Part shown: positions 35,468-44,982 of the stretch, one piece after another
Position numbering within the stretch: position 1 is the stretch's first letter
Layout of the letters: every line of letters begins with the position of its first letter
NCBI GenBank assembly: GCA_963644945.1
Contig: CAVIQK010000002.1
Coordinates: 122,849-186,848 of the forward strand
Origin: CAVIQK01 sp963644945
GTDB taxonomy: Bacteria; Bacillota; Clostridia; Christensenellales; DTU072
Direction: 5' to 3'
DNA: 64,000 bases
The notes under the pieces: generated by a model
Databases searched by the model: none
The model's input: only the letters and a program-made list of their open reading frames with translations
What the model was told of the DNA's origin: nothing
Translations under genes and position numbers: made by a program

Positions 35468-36678
35468 GTCTTGTTTTGGAAGGCGGAGGAGCAAAAGGTG
35501 CATTTCAAGCCGGTGCGGTAAAAGCGTTGGTGGACAACGGCTATGTCTTTGACGGAGTTATGGGCACATCAATTGGATCTCTAAACGGTGTAATGATCGC
35601 TCAAGGAGACTTTGATAAGTGCTATGAACTTTGGGAGAAGATAACACCGTCAATGATTTTGGAGCTCGATGACGATGCTCTTAACAAATATTTTCAAAAA
35701 GAAATGGATTTAAAAACCTATAGGTATTTTATTTCCGTTGCAAAAAACTTTATTGTCAATAAAGGCCTTTCGATTGATAAAATTTTGTTGTTACTAAAAG
35801 ATTCTATCGATGAGGACAGATTGAGAGCATCAAATATCGATTTTGGTTTAGTAACCGTCATGATGAAAGACGGAGAATTTATTCCTATAGAGGTATTTAA
35901 GGAAGAAATCCCGTATGGAAAAGTAGCCGAGTATGTTATGGCAAGTGCATATTACCCTGCTTTTAGAAATAAGCCTATCGGTGGGAAAAGTTACATTGAC
36001 GGCGGTGTATATGACAACATGCCTATTAACCCGTTGATAAGAAGAGGGTACGATCATATTATTGCAATAAGAACAGGCAGTACCATGCCCCACCAAAAAG
36101 TTGTGGACAGAACCGTAAAAATCGATTATATCAATCCTTCTGAACCTTTAGGTGATACGCTTGCATTCAGCCATTTAATAACTGAAAAAAATCTAAAACT
36201 TGGATATTATGACGCAATGCGGTATATTAAAAAATATGCCGGCAGACATTTTTATGTTGAAAACGATAACGATGGTGATATTGAATTTGACAAATTTATA
36301 AGCGGGATACCGAAGTCTGTAGTCGAAGAGGCAAAATCTATTTTTTCGCTACCCGAAGACACCCCCAACTTTGAGGTGTATAACGTATTTTTGTCGAGAT
36401 TGTCAAAATATTTTTCAATTTCTACAGAATGTACAAATTTTGAAAGACTTGTTATCGGCATGGAATATTTTGCCAAGAAATATAAAATTGAGAAATTCCA
36501 TGTTTATAAATTTGATGAATTCGTAAATGCAATAATCGAAAAACATAACCCTGCTGCGGAAAGAAAATCAGATTTTAAGAAATTTTTGGATAGATTGTTT
36601 GACAGAAAAATCGAGTATTTGTTCAATAAGTATCTCGATATAAAAGCCTTGGAAAAAGAGAAAAATAATAATGAATAA
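35461..36678 (+). CDS. Patatin-like phospholipase (RssA type)
   Basis: 405 residues. The oxyanion glycine loop is GGGAKGAFQAG near the N terminus, the nucleophile is Ser37 in GTSIGSLNG, and the catalytic aspartate is Asp180 in DGGVYDNMP. The catalytic Ser-Asp dyad is therefore intact. About 200 further residues form a helical, lysine-rich C-terminal region with no recognised domain. No signal peptide is seen. Overlaps the genes on both sides. Confidence 0.9.
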   Translation: MLGLVLEGGGAKGAFQAGAVKALVDNGYVFDGVMGTSIGSLNGVMIAQGDFDKCYELWEKITPSMILELDDDALNKYFQKEMDLKTYRYFISVAKNFIVNKGLSIDKILLLLKDSIDEDRLRASNIDFGLVTVMMKDGEFIPIEVFKEEIPYGKVAEYVMASAYYPAFRNKPIGGKSYIDGGVYDNMPINPLIRRGYDHIIAIRTGSTMPHQKVVDRTVKIDYINPSEPLGDTLAFSHLITEKNLKLGYYDAMRYIKKYAGRHFYVENDNDGDIEFDKFISGIPKSVVEEAKSIFSLPEDTPNFEVYNVFLSRLSKYFSISTECTNFERLVIGMEYFAKKYKIEKFHVYKFDEFVNAIIEKHNPAAERKSDFKKFLDRLFDRKIEYLFNKYLDIKALEKEKNNNE

Positions 36679-37837
36679 TTTAGACAACGAAGTAGTCGAA
36701 CAAGAGAAGAGCAATAAAAAAGATTTAATTCTTGGGACTATTAAAAAATATCTAAACAGATGGTTTATTGATGCATTTACAGGAATGGCTCAAGGTCTTT
36801 TTGTTACGCTTATTGCAGGAACAATTCTCGGGCAAATTGCATCATGGGTAGGAGAAAATGCTTTCGGTCAATTGCTACTTTCAGTTGCAAATATAGCAAA
36901 AGCATTGATGGGAGTAGGCATAGGCGTGGGAATTGCTCATAAACTCGGTGCAAAACCGCTTGTTATGTTTTCTGCTGGCGTTGCCGGCTTTATCGGTGCA
37001 TGGTCTAATTATTTCATCGACGGTGTGTTTTTAACTTCTGCTGCAAATATTTTTGTAAAAGGACTCCCCGGAAATCCTATTGGAGCCTATGTCGTCACAT
37101 TGTTTTCAACCGAAATTGCATCACTATATGCCGGTAAAACAAAATTAGACATAATATTAGTTCCACTCGGAATATTTCTTTTTTCACTCGGCGGAATATA
37201 TTTGGCATGGCCGTTCGTAAAATTTATTGATCTGATAGCCCTAGGTATAGTAAAACTCATCGAACTAGGTAAAACGGTTACAATTATAGTTGGAATTGTA
37301 GTCGCTGTTGTTATGGGGATTTTACTTACAATGCCGACATCTTCGGCAGCCATTTGGATAGCTATCGGCACTTCCGATACGGCTTTGGCCTATGCCGACA
37401 TATTTGCTATCGCCGGTGGTGCCGCAGTTGCGGGATGCGCCGCTCACATGATAGGTTTTGCGGTAGCCTCTTTTAGAGAAAACAAAATAAGCGGACTGAT
37501 TTCGCAAGGAATAGGTACTTCAATGTTGCAAATTCCCAATATAATGAAGCATCCGATAATAATGCTTCCCGAGATTATTGCAAGTGCTATTTCGGGACTA
37601 GTTGCAGTCCTTTTAGAATTACGTTGCACTCCGTCAGGTGGTGGAATGGGAACATCGGGACTAGTTGGAGTATTTGGTGTGATTGACGCATCTAGCGGAG
37701 TGATTAGTACATGGAAAATCGTCCTAGGTATCATTTTGTGTATGTTTGTTATTCCGGCAGTTGTAAGTTTTTTGATAAGCGAAATCCTGCGAAAGAAGAA
37801 TATTATTAAATTTGGTGACCAGAGTTTAAGTGAGTAA
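36671..37837 (+). CDS. PTS EIIC-type membrane protein
   Basis: 388 residues with about nine to ten hydrophobic segments. Long runs such as GVGIGVGIAHKLGAKP, CTPSGGGMGTSGLVG and the overall profile match the PTS_EIIC_2 family. No EIIA or EIIB domain or gene is nearby, so it is not clear that it transports a sugar by phosphotransfer. The start overlaps the patatin gene by 8 nt. It could supply substrate to LacZ, but that is only positional inference. Confidence 0.75.
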   Translation: MNNLDNEVVEQEKSNKKDLILGTIKKYLNRWFIDAFTGMAQGLFVTLIAGTILGQIASWVGENAFGQLLLSVANIAKALMGVGIGVGIAHKLGAKPLVMFSAGVAGFIGAWSNYFIDGVFLTSAANIFVKGLPGNPIGAYVVTLFSTEIASLYAGKTKLDIILVPLGIFLFSLGGIYLAWPFVKFIDLIALGIVKLIELGKTVTIIVGIVVAVVMGILLTMPTSSAAIWIAIGTSDTALAYADIFAIAGGAAVAGCAAHMIGFAVASFRENKISGLISQGIGTSMLQIPNIMKHPIIMLPEIIASAISGLVAVLLELRCTPSGGGMGTSGLVGVFGVIDASSGVISTWKIVLGIILCMFVIPAVVSFLISEILRKKNIIKFGDQSLSE

Positions 37838-37838
37838 T

Positions 37839-40376
37839 ATGACAAAAATTTTATTATTGGATAGCAGTAGTCTAATATATCGTGCATTTTATGCGATGTC
37901 AACCACGAATTTGACCGATGCGGAAGGCAGGCATACAGGTGCCGTATATGGGTATCTAAATATGCTACTTAAGTTGATTGCCGATTTGAAACCAACTCAC
38001 ATTATTGCTGCTTTTGATATGAATGCTCCGACATTTAGACATTTGGCTTATGATGGTTATAAGGCAAAAAGAAAACCTATGCCCGATGAACTTAAAGAGC
38101 AACTTCCTATTCTTAGAGAGGTTTTGACATCGATCGGAGTAAAAATAATCGAAAAACAAGGATATGAAGCCGATGATATAATCGGAACAATTGCAAAACA
38201 TTTTGATGTTGAAACATGTATAATAACAGGTGATAAAGATTCGTTGCAACTTATTGACAATAATACTTTTGTTTATAGAACGATAAAAGGTGTTACAGAT
38301 TTGGTGCGATACGACGAAAAAACACTGCTTGAAAAAGAAAATTTTAAGCCTTACCAAATAGTAGAATATAAGGCAATTGCAGGGGACATGTCCGACAATA
38401 TACCGGGATGTCCGGGAATTGGCGATAAAGGTGCAAGAGATTTACTAGAAAAATTTGATAATGTTGAAAACATTTATGAAAATATAAGTGATATAAAACC
38501 GGCAATTTCAAAAAAACTTATCGATAACAAAAATATAGTAGAAATGTCTAGATGGTTGGCGACCATAAATTGCGACGTTCCGATAAACATAAATCTTGAC
38601 GAAAATGTTTTTACGTTTAATTTAGACGAAATATTGGCAACTCTTAAAAAGTATAACTTCAATACAATTATATCTAGAATAATTAAAGAGTTTGGCGGTG
38701 CCTATCAAGAAAAAGAAATAGAAAAAATAGAGATAAAAAATGAGGAAATATCTTTTTTAGAATTAAAAAAGTTGTTAAAGACCGAAAAAAGAGATATTGC
38801 CGTACATTATAATGAGGATATCACCGTTTCGTTTGACGGATTAACCGAGTATAAAGTTGTGATTCCCAAGACCTTATTTGATTTTGACAGTGATGGTGAT
38901 ACGAAAGAGGTTGTATCTTATATTTTTTCTTTACCCAACAAAAAGATTTTATTTGATGCAAAGAAGTATTTTTATTTGTTAAATGGCGAAAATATCGATG
39001 ATAACAAATTTGAAGACGTTCAAATTATGTCTTATCTTTATAATAGTAGTGAGCCCTGTTTAGAGTTAGAAAGTGTCGCAAAATCATTTGAACTCAATTG
39101 CAACAATGTAGGTGCCGCACTATTAAAAAATATTTACGACAGATTGCTTCCTCTATTGAAAGAGTATAGTCTAGAAGATTTATATTTTAATATCGAAAAA
39201 CCACTTGTAAAAGTCTTGTATTCAATGGAAACCGCAGGACTAAAAGTGAATATTGCTACACTTGAAAAACTAAAAGAAAAACTTGATTTTGATATAAAAA
39301 ATCTACAAAACGAGATCTATAAGATAGCAGGATGCGAGTTTAACATTAATAGCCCACAACAAATGAGTAGCCTATTGTACGATAAACTCGGGATACCGAA
39401 AAAATCAAAATCCAAGTCGGTTTCTGCCGATATTTTAGAAACTATAGATCATCCGATTATTCCGTATATTCTTCAATATAGGCACAAACAAAAATTATTG
39501 TCAACATATGTGGATGGTTTGAAACCTTTAATTGACAAAAATACAAATATGGTTCATACCTCATTTAATCAATGTTTGACGGTTACAGGGAGACTTTCAT
39601 CATCCGATCCCAATCTACAAAATATCCCGGTAAGAGACGAAGAAGGGAGAGAAATAAGAAAAATTTTCGAAGCAAAAGATCAATCTGTTTTGATTTCGGC
39701 AGATTATTCGCAAATTGAATTAAGGTTGCTTGCACATTTTTCTGAAGATGAAAATTTGATAAATGCTTATAAAAACGGTCATGATATACATAGAGAAACA
39801 GCAGCAAGAATTTTGAATATTCCGATTGAAGAAGTGACACCTATCCAACGTAGCCAAGCCAAAGCGGTCAATTTTGGAATTATTTACGGAATAAGTAGTT
39901 TTGGTTTGTCAAAAAATGTTGGCATATCTGTAAGTGAAGCAAAAGCATTCCAAACAAAATATTTTGAAATGTACCCAAAAGTATATGAATATATGGAAAA
40001 TAATGTTAAAATCGCTTATGAAAAAGGATATATTTCAACATTGATGGGGAGAATAAGACGCCTTCCCGAATTAAAATCTGCCAATTATAATTTGAGAAGT
40101 TTTGGAGAGAGATGCGCCAAAAACATGCCTTTACAAGGGACTGCATCAGATATTATAAAAATAGCAATGCTGAAAGTTTTCAAGGCAATCCAAGATAGAG
40201 GACTTAAAGCAAGAGTTATTTTACAAGTCCATGATGAATTAATTGTAGATACGCCACTCAATGAAATCGATGAAGTAAAGTCTATATTAAAAAATGAGAT
40301 GGAGTCGGCTGTTTTGCTTTCTGTTCCGCTAATTGTTGAAATAGGCGAAGGAAAAACATGGTATGAAGCAAAATAA
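37839..40376 (+). CDS. polA: DNA polymerase I
   Basis: About 845 residues. The 5'-nuclease domain (residues 1-290) shows LLLDSSSLIYRAFYAM and EADDIIGTIA. The middle 3'-5' exonuclease fold lacks the usual D-x-E motif (DIAVHYNEDITVSFDG), so proofreading is probably lost, as in other Gram-positive PolA proteins. The polymerase domain has ADYSQIELRLLAHFS, RSQAKAVNFGIIYG and QVHDELIVD. ATG 37839 is preferred over the GTG at 37830 because homologues start here. It overlaps coaE by 14 nt. Confidence 0.94.
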   Translation: MTKILLLDSSSLIYRAFYAMSTTNLTDAEGRHTGAVYGYLNMLLKLIADLKPTHIIAAFDMNAPTFRHLAYDGYKAKRKPMPDELKEQLPILREVLTSIGVKIIEKQGYEADDIIGTIAKHFDVETCIITGDKDSLQLIDNNTFVYRTIKGVTDLVRYDEKTLLEKENFKPYQIVEYKAIAGDMSDNIPGCPGIGDKGARDLLEKFDNVENIYENISDIKPAISKKLIDNKNIVEMSRWLATINCDVPININLDENVFTFNLDEILATLKKYNFNTIISRIIKEFGGAYQEKEIEKIEIKNEEISFLELKKLLKTEKRDIAVHYNEDITVSFDGLTEYKVVIPKTLFDFDSDGDTKEVVSYIFSLPNKKILFDAKKYFYLLNGENIDDNKFEDVQIMSYLYNSSEPCLELESVAKSFELNCNNVGAALLKNIYDRLLPLLKEYSLEDLYFNIEKPLVKVLYSMETAGLKVNIATLEKLKEKLDFDIKNLQNEIYKIAGCEFNINSPQQMSSLLYDKLGIPKKSKSKSVSADILETIDHPIIPYILQYRHKQKLLSTYVDGLKPLIDKNTNMVHTSFNQCLTVTGRLSSSDPNLQNIPVRDEEGREIRKIFEAKDQSVLISADYSQIELRLLAHFSEDENLINAYKNGHDIHRETAARILNIPIEEVTPIQRSQAKAVNFGIIYGISSFGLSKNVGISVSEAKAFQTKYFEMYPKVYEYMENNVKIAYEKGYISTLMGRIRRLPELKSANYNLRSFGERCAKNMPLQGTASDIIKIAMLKVFKAIQDRGLKARVILQVHDELIVDTPLNEIDEVKSILKNEMESAVLLSVPLIVEIGEGKTWYEAK

Positions 40377-40932
40377 GATAATTGCAATTACCGGAGGAAT
40401 CGGTAGCGGTAAATCGGAAATCTTGCGATCAATCAAAGATTTAGGAGGAAAAACCGCATCGGCCGACGAAATAAATAGAGAATTGCTTACAGATGCCGAC
40501 TATCTAGACGGATTAAAAAAACTGTTCCCTATGGCGTTTGTCAACGAAAAATTAGACAAACAAAAACTTCGCAATCAAGTTTTTTCCAATGATGAAAAAT
40601 TAGAATTACTCAATTCATATTCAAGTTTGGAAATATGGAAGAGAATTGAAAATATTATTGCATCGGCAGATTCTAATACATTTATTGAAATTCCGCTCCT
40701 TGCAGAAAGCGATAAAACAGAATTGTTTGACGAAATATGGGTTGTAATCTCAACCGAAGCCGTTTCTCGTGCTGCAAAGCGAGATGGTGCGACGGTTGAA
40801 GATATAGAAAAAATCGCAAAAAAGCAAGCAACCAATGAAAAAAGAAAAAGCATTGCGACAAAAGTTATCTACAATAACGGTTCGCTTCAAGAATTACAAG
40901 ATAAAATTAGAGAATTATTCTTTTCGCTATAA
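40363..40932 (+). CDS. coaE: Dephospho-CoA kinase
   Basis: 189 residues. P-loop GGIGSGKSEI near the N terminus, then the lid region with ADEINRELL and the conserved IEIPLLAES. It catalyses the last step of coenzyme A synthesis. polA-coaE is a common Firmicute pairing. The stop shares one base with the dinB start. Confidence 0.92.
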   Translation: MKQNKIIAITGGIGSGKSEILRSIKDLGGKTASADEINRELLTDADYLDGLKKLFPMAFVNEKLDKQKLRNQVFSNDEKLELLNSYSSLEIWKRIENIIASADSNTFIEIPLLAESDKTELFDEIWVVISTEAVSRAAKRDGATVEDIEKIAKKQATNEKRKSIATKVIYNNGSLQELQDKIRELFFSL

Positions 40933-42170
40933 TGGAATATAGAGATATTTTACATGCCGATCTCAACAATTTTTATGCATCGGTAGAAACATTGCTTAAT
41001 CCCGAATTAAAATTTGTGCCAATGGCGGTATGCGGAGATCCGCAAAAACGGCACGGAATAATTTTAGCCAAAAACTATCTGGCAAAAGCCTGTAATGTAA
41101 AAACGGGAGAACCGATTTGGCAAGCAAAACAAAAATGTAAAGATCTTGTTTTAGTCCCCACTCATTATGACCAATATGTTAAATTTTCTCAAGACGTAAA
41201 AAAAATATATGCAGAATTTACTCCCAATGTGGAAAGTTTTGGTTTGGATGAATGCTGGCTTGATGTTACCGATTGTAAAAGGCTTTGGGGATCGGCGATC
41301 GAAATAGCGTATAAAATAAAAGAAAGAGTAAAATCTGAATTAGGTTTGACAATATCTATAGGGGTTTCATTTTCAAAAACATTTGCAAAACTAGGCAGCG
41401 ACTTAAAAAAGCCGGATGCTGTTTCGGTAATAGATAGAAACAACTATAAAGATATTGCATGGCCCTTAAATATTGCCGAACTTTTGAATGTCGGCGGAAC
41501 CACAAAAACTGTATTGACGGAATTAAATATTCGCACAATTGGTGATTTGGCTGTTGCGGATCCTGAATCGCTTATATCAAAACTAGGTAAAGCAGGCGAA
41601 AAATTGTGGCAATTTGCAAATGGCGAAAATGACGATCAAGTAGAAAGGATTGATCTAAATCGTGAGCCAAATAGCATAGGGCATGGAACAACAACAGAAG
41701 TAGATATAAAGACGACAAGGGATGCATATTCTTTGATATGTTCTCTATCAGAAGAAATTGCTTTTAGGCTACGAAAACACGAACTTTTGGCTACCGGAGT
41801 GGCATTGACTTTTCGAGACAGCGAACTTAAAAATTTCTCAAAACAGGGAAAACTTGATGTTCCTAGTTCTAATGCATTGGATATTTCGAGACTTGCAAAA
41901 GAATTATTAAACAAATATTACGATTTTTCAAAAAATAAGCCACTCAGAATGATTACGGTTACGGCGATAAAACTAGTACACGACGAAAATATCGCTTTAC
42001 TTGAAGATCTCAACTCTGATAAAAAAGAATTTAATGTCGAGAAAAAAGTCGATGTTTTAAGACAAAAATACGGTTACAGTGTTTTGACAAGAGGAATAAA
42101 TGTAGATACTCCGTTTTCTAGTGATTCAAAAAATATTGACGACGATTTTATTCCTTTTGATAAACGTTAG
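40932..42170 (+). CDS. dinB: Y-family DNA polymerase (DinB/Pol IV type)
   Basis: 412 residues. The metal-binding residues are in ILHADLNNFYASVE and SFGLDECWLDVT, and SIGVSFSKTFAKLGSDLKKPD is the typical palm-to-thumb segment. A helix-hairpin-helix and a little-finger domain follow. It performs error-prone translesion synthesis. It is the last gene of the lacZ-to-dinB string. Its TAG stop overlaps the stop of the convergent gene, with no terminator between. Confidence 0.92.
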   Translation: MEYRDILHADLNNFYASVETLLNPELKFVPMAVCGDPQKRHGIILAKNYLAKACNVKTGEPIWQAKQKCKDLVLVPTHYDQYVKFSQDVKKIYAEFTPNVESFGLDECWLDVTDCKRLWGSAIEIAYKIKERVKSELGLTISIGVSFSKTFAKLGSDLKKPDAVSVIDRNNYKDIAWPLNIAELLNVGGTTKTVLTELNIRTIGDLAVADPESLISKLGKAGEKLWQFANGENDDQVERIDLNREPNSIGHGTTTEVDIKTTRDAYSLICSLSEEIAFRLRKHELLATGVALTFRDSELKNFSKQGKLDVPSSNALDISRLAKELLNKYYDFSKNKPLRMITVTAIKLVHDENIALLEDLNSDKKEFNVEKKVDVLRQKYGYSVLTRGINVDTPFSSDSKNIDDDFIPFDKR

Positions 42171-42682
42171 AAATCAATCAAATTTTGTGGTAATTTTTTA
42201 ATTGTAAACGAAGTTATAATTCCGATTATTTCTCCGGAAACTCCTCCCATCAAAGCAAGCAGAGGGAGATAGTAGAAGACAAGCGACGATTTTGTGATTA
42301 TTGTAGCAACGACGATTTGAATAAAATTATGCATTATTCCGGAAATGGCACTAATACTCGGAAGACCGAGTTTTTTAATTTTTACAAAAATTATTGTAAT
42401 AATATATGATCCCGTAGATGCACAAAGAGAATAGATTATCATTATTGGGTTGGAAAAGAACAACGGCACAATGCAAGATTTTGCAATTACAATTATAAGT
42501 GCAGGAAAAGGCCCCAAAGTTAGAATTGATAAAAGCACTACAAAATTTGATAGACCTATTCTAAAATTTGGAATAATTGGAATAAAAGAAGGAATAAGTG
42601 TTTCAATCGTTCCGATTATCAATGCGATTGCAAGATATACAGCCGTAACGGCAATTTGTTTTACATTAAATTTTTTCATCAT
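42167..42682 (-). CDS. Gx transporter family membrane protein
   Basis: 171 residues with five to six membrane helices. FRIGLSNFVVLLSILTLGPFPALIIVIAKSC and VSGEIIGIITS match the family once labelled heptaprenyl diphosphate synthase component I and now called Gx transporter. The profile resembles small substrate-binding (S-component-like) transporters; the substrate is unknown. It overlaps the upstream NusG-domain-II gene (ATGA). A second ATG directly follows the first. Confidence 0.8.
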   Translation of the reverse strand: MMKKFNVKQIAVTAVYLAIALIIGTIETLIPSFIPIIPNFRIGLSNFVVLLSILTLGPFPALIIVIAKSCIVPLFFSNPIMIIYSLCASTGSYIITIIFVKIKKLGLPSISAISGIMHNFIQIVVATIITKSSLVFYYLPLLALMGGVSGEIIGIITSFTIKKLPQNLIDF

Positions 42683-43068
42683 GCACCTGTAACCGCATCA
42701 ATATCATTAGAATTTTCAATAATTATTACAATTTTGTTTGGGGCACAAATAATTTCATTGTATTGACCGCTTATTTCCCCGACTAAAACGCAATTTTGAT
42801 TTTTGCAAGTGGAATATTTCATATAAACTTTGCCATTTTCAATGACGATTATATTTTTATTTGTGCCGTTTTCAATAGTTATTTGTTGATTCTTTGATAG
42901 AGAATATTGACCGTACAAAACCCCATCCGAATAGATTTTGACAGTGTTACCCGAAGGAAATGTCAAAAAGATTATTGCAACAATTAGTATTGCGATAATG
43001 ATTATTATGGGAATTATGTCAACTAAAGTGTAAAGTTTTCGGTTTTTATAATAATCTAATTCACTCAT
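42679..43068 (-). CDS. NusG domain II-containing membrane-anchored protein
   Basis: About 129 residues. One N-terminal membrane helix (LVDIIPIIIIIAILIVAIIF) is followed by an extracytoplasmic NusG-domain-II fold with KVYMKYSTCKNQNC (a Cys pair) and IICAPNKIVIIIE. The start is taken at 43068 (MSELDYYKNRK); an ATG at 43080 is in frame inside apbE. The last residues are DIDAVTGA, close to the flavinylation consensus but ending before its threonine. The gene pair with Gx transporter and ApbE is recurrent in Firmicutes. Confidence 0.8.
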   Translation of the reverse strand: MSELDYYKNRKLYTLVDIIPIIIIIAILIVAIIFLTFPSGNTVKIYSDGVLYGQYSLSKNQQITIENGTNKNIIVIENGKVYMKYSTCKNQNCVLVGEISGQYNEIICAPNKIVIIIENSNDIDAVTGA

Positions 43069-43069
43069 T

Positions 43070-44056
43070 TTAACATTCAATTACGGATATATTTCCGATA
43101 GTTTTTGTAGTTTTATCTTTATATATTATAAATGCAGAATAATTATTTTCTGATAGAAGTGTCTCGAAATCGGTGAAATTTGAAAGAATGCCGACTGTCG
43201 CTAAAATATCGCATATAGTGGCACTGGCTCCGACGACAGTGACAGAAACCACATCCGTGTTAGAAGGGTATCCGTCGGTAGAAATAATATGATTATAATT
43301 ATTACCGTTGTATGTAAAATATTTTTCATAGGTGCCACTGGTAGCAATTTTTGAGTCGGAAACAGTCATTTTGTATAGTGGTTCAACATTTTTACTGAAA
43401 GGCGATTGAATGCCGATGGTTTTTGATTTTTGTCCGATAGCAATTTCTCCCCCGATGTTTATTAGATAAGAGTCAAGGCAGAAAGATAGATCTGCACTTT
43501 TATCTATTGCATACCCCTTGGCTATTCCGCCAAGTTCGATTTTTGCATCATCGTATTTTTTTGAAATGGTAAGGTTTTCTTTATCCAAAACAAAAGCATC
43601 CATGTTGGAATAGTATAACCTTTCGCTAATAGATTGAATAGTAGGAATAGTAGATTTTGTTTCTAAAATATGCTCGGAATCTAGCCCCCACAACAAAGTA
43701 ATAGGGTATATCGCAGGGTTGAATAATCCGTTGGTTTTCTCATACCAAATTTGCGAAAGTTCGATTAATTCGAAAACTTCTTTAGAAATTTTTGTTTTCT
43801 CACCGGCTTTTGATTGATTGATTTTGTCAATATAGGAATCTTTAATCGTTGCAGAAAAATCATTTTCCATTTGGCTGAATGTGTCAAGAATTTCGTTCGA
43901 AATAGATTTTGATGATTTTCCGTCTAAATTGAGAGTTAAATTTGTTCCGAAAACAATTTCTCCCTCAACGGTTGTATGAGACGCACAAGAAGAAAAAATC
44001 ACCATAATAAAAACTATGGTGATAATAATTGACAAAAATTTTATTATGTATTTCAT
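43070..44056 (-). CDS. apbE: FAD:protein FMN transferase ApbE (lipoprotein)
   Basis: About 328 residues from the ATG at 44056. An N-terminal signal with lipobox VIFSSC makes Cys24 the lipidated residue, so the enzyme acts outside the membrane. Family motifs are ELGGIAKGYAID, INIGGEIAIG and GASATICDILATVG. ApbE attaches FMN covalently to threonine in extracytoplasmic redox proteins; no clear acceptor protein is encoded in the window. It overlaps degV by 4 nt. An upstream ATG (44092) lies inside degV and is less likely. Confidence 0.9.
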   Translation of the reverse strand: MKYIIKFLSIIITIVFIMVIFSSCASHTTVEGEIVFGTNLTLNLDGKSSKSISNEILDTFSQMENDFSATIKDSYIDKINQSKAGEKTKISKEVFELIELSQIWYEKTNGLFNPAIYPITLLWGLDSEHILETKSTIPTIQSISERLYYSNMDAFVLDKENLTISKKYDDAKIELGGIAKGYAIDKSADLSFCLDSYLINIGGEIAIGQKSKTIGIQSPFSKNVEPLYKMTVSDSKIATSGTYEKYFTYNGNNYNHIISTDGYPSNTDVVSVTVVGASATICDILATVGILSNFTDFETLLSENNYSAFIIYKDKTTKTIGNISVIEC

Positions 44057-44922
44057 TTTTTGGTTTGTGGTCTGTTGCCACCAAAATAGCAAATTCCTAT
44101 CGTGTCGGGACCACAGTGAGCACCGATTACAGGACCGACATCATATTTCCAAACAGTCGCTTCTGGGCGACCTTCTTTGATTTTTTTGATAACATAGTCG
44201 CATTGTTCACCGCAGTCGGCATTCATAACAACAATAGGATACTTGTCGGTCAATATAGCCGTCTCGACTACCTCGCCAATTATGTATTGCAAAGATTGTT
44301 TTCTGCCTTGTTTACGTTGGAACATTTCGAGTATTCCGTTTTCGGGGATACGCAAAATAGGTTTAATTTTGAATGTCGATGCAATGGCAGCCTTCCAAGG
44401 AGAAACACGACCGCCTCTCTTCAAATATTTCAAATCGTCTATTGCGATAATTGCATTTGCTTTAGGCTCCAACTCGGTGAGTACACTGACAATTTCATCA
44501 ATGGTTTTGCCTTCTTTATATAGAAGTGCGGCAGCATATACAATTATGCCGGCAGCCATACTGATACATTTTGTATCGAACCATTCAAAACGCACTGTAG
44601 GGTATTGTTCTTGAAGTTGAGCGACAGCAATATTCATTGCATTGAAAGTATGAGAAAAAGGAGTACCGAATGATACATACAAAATGTCTTCACCTTTTTC
44701 GAAAAACGGTTTGAAGTAATCAATATAATTTTGGATATTCAAAGCCGCTGTTGTAGGGACTTCACCGTTTCTCATAGCATCGAAAAATTCATGCATATCG
44801 GTGTTTTCATCGGGGAAAAGTTCTTCACCTTTGAAAACATAAGGCATTTTGATAACTTGCAAATTATATTCTTTAATTATGTCAAATGATATTTCGGAAT
44901 CAGTATCGCAAAATAATACCAT
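44053..44922 (-). CDS. DegV family fatty-acid-binding protein
   Basis: 289 residues. The C-terminal DegV signature GPVIGAHCGPDTIGICYFG is clear, as are VSFGTPFSHTFNAM and DDLKYLKRGGRVS. DegV/FakB proteins bind fatty acids for the kinase FakA; no fakA is here. TTAGGAGGAT precedes the ATG. It is the first gene of the minus-strand operon with apbE. Confidence 0.93.
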   Translation of the reverse strand: MVLFCDTDSEISFDIIKEYNLQVIKMPYVFKGEELFPDENTDMHEFFDAMRNGEVPTTAALNIQNYIDYFKPFFEKGEDILYVSFGTPFSHTFNAMNIAVAQLQEQYPTVRFEWFDTKCISMAAGIIVYAAALLYKEGKTIDEIVSVLTELEPKANAIIAIDDLKYLKRGGRVSPWKAAIASTFKIKPILRIPENGILEMFQRKQGRKQSLQYIIGEVVETAILTDKYPIVVMNADCGEQCDYVIKKIKEGRPEATVWKYDVGPVIGAHCGPDTIGICYFGGNRPQTKK

Positions 44923-44953
44923 CGGATATCCTCCTAATAATACATATAATACA

Positions 44954-44982
44954 ATTATATGGTATTTTTATGTTCAATGCAA
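44954..44982 (-). promoter_or_regulatory. Promoter of the degV-apbE operon
   Basis: On the minus strand TTGCAT (44977-44982), 17-bp spacer, TATAAT (44954-44959). It gives a leader of about 25 nt with a strong ribosome site. Confidence 0.8.

Noticed and set aside
42679..43080. NusG-domain-II protein as a transcription factor
   Set aside because: It has a membrane helix and an extracytoplasmic domain and lacks the NGN domain of true NusG.
44029..44523. 164-codon plus-strand open frame opposite degV/apbE
   Set aside because: It lies wholly antisense to two well-supported genes, shows no family motif, and has no ribosome site.
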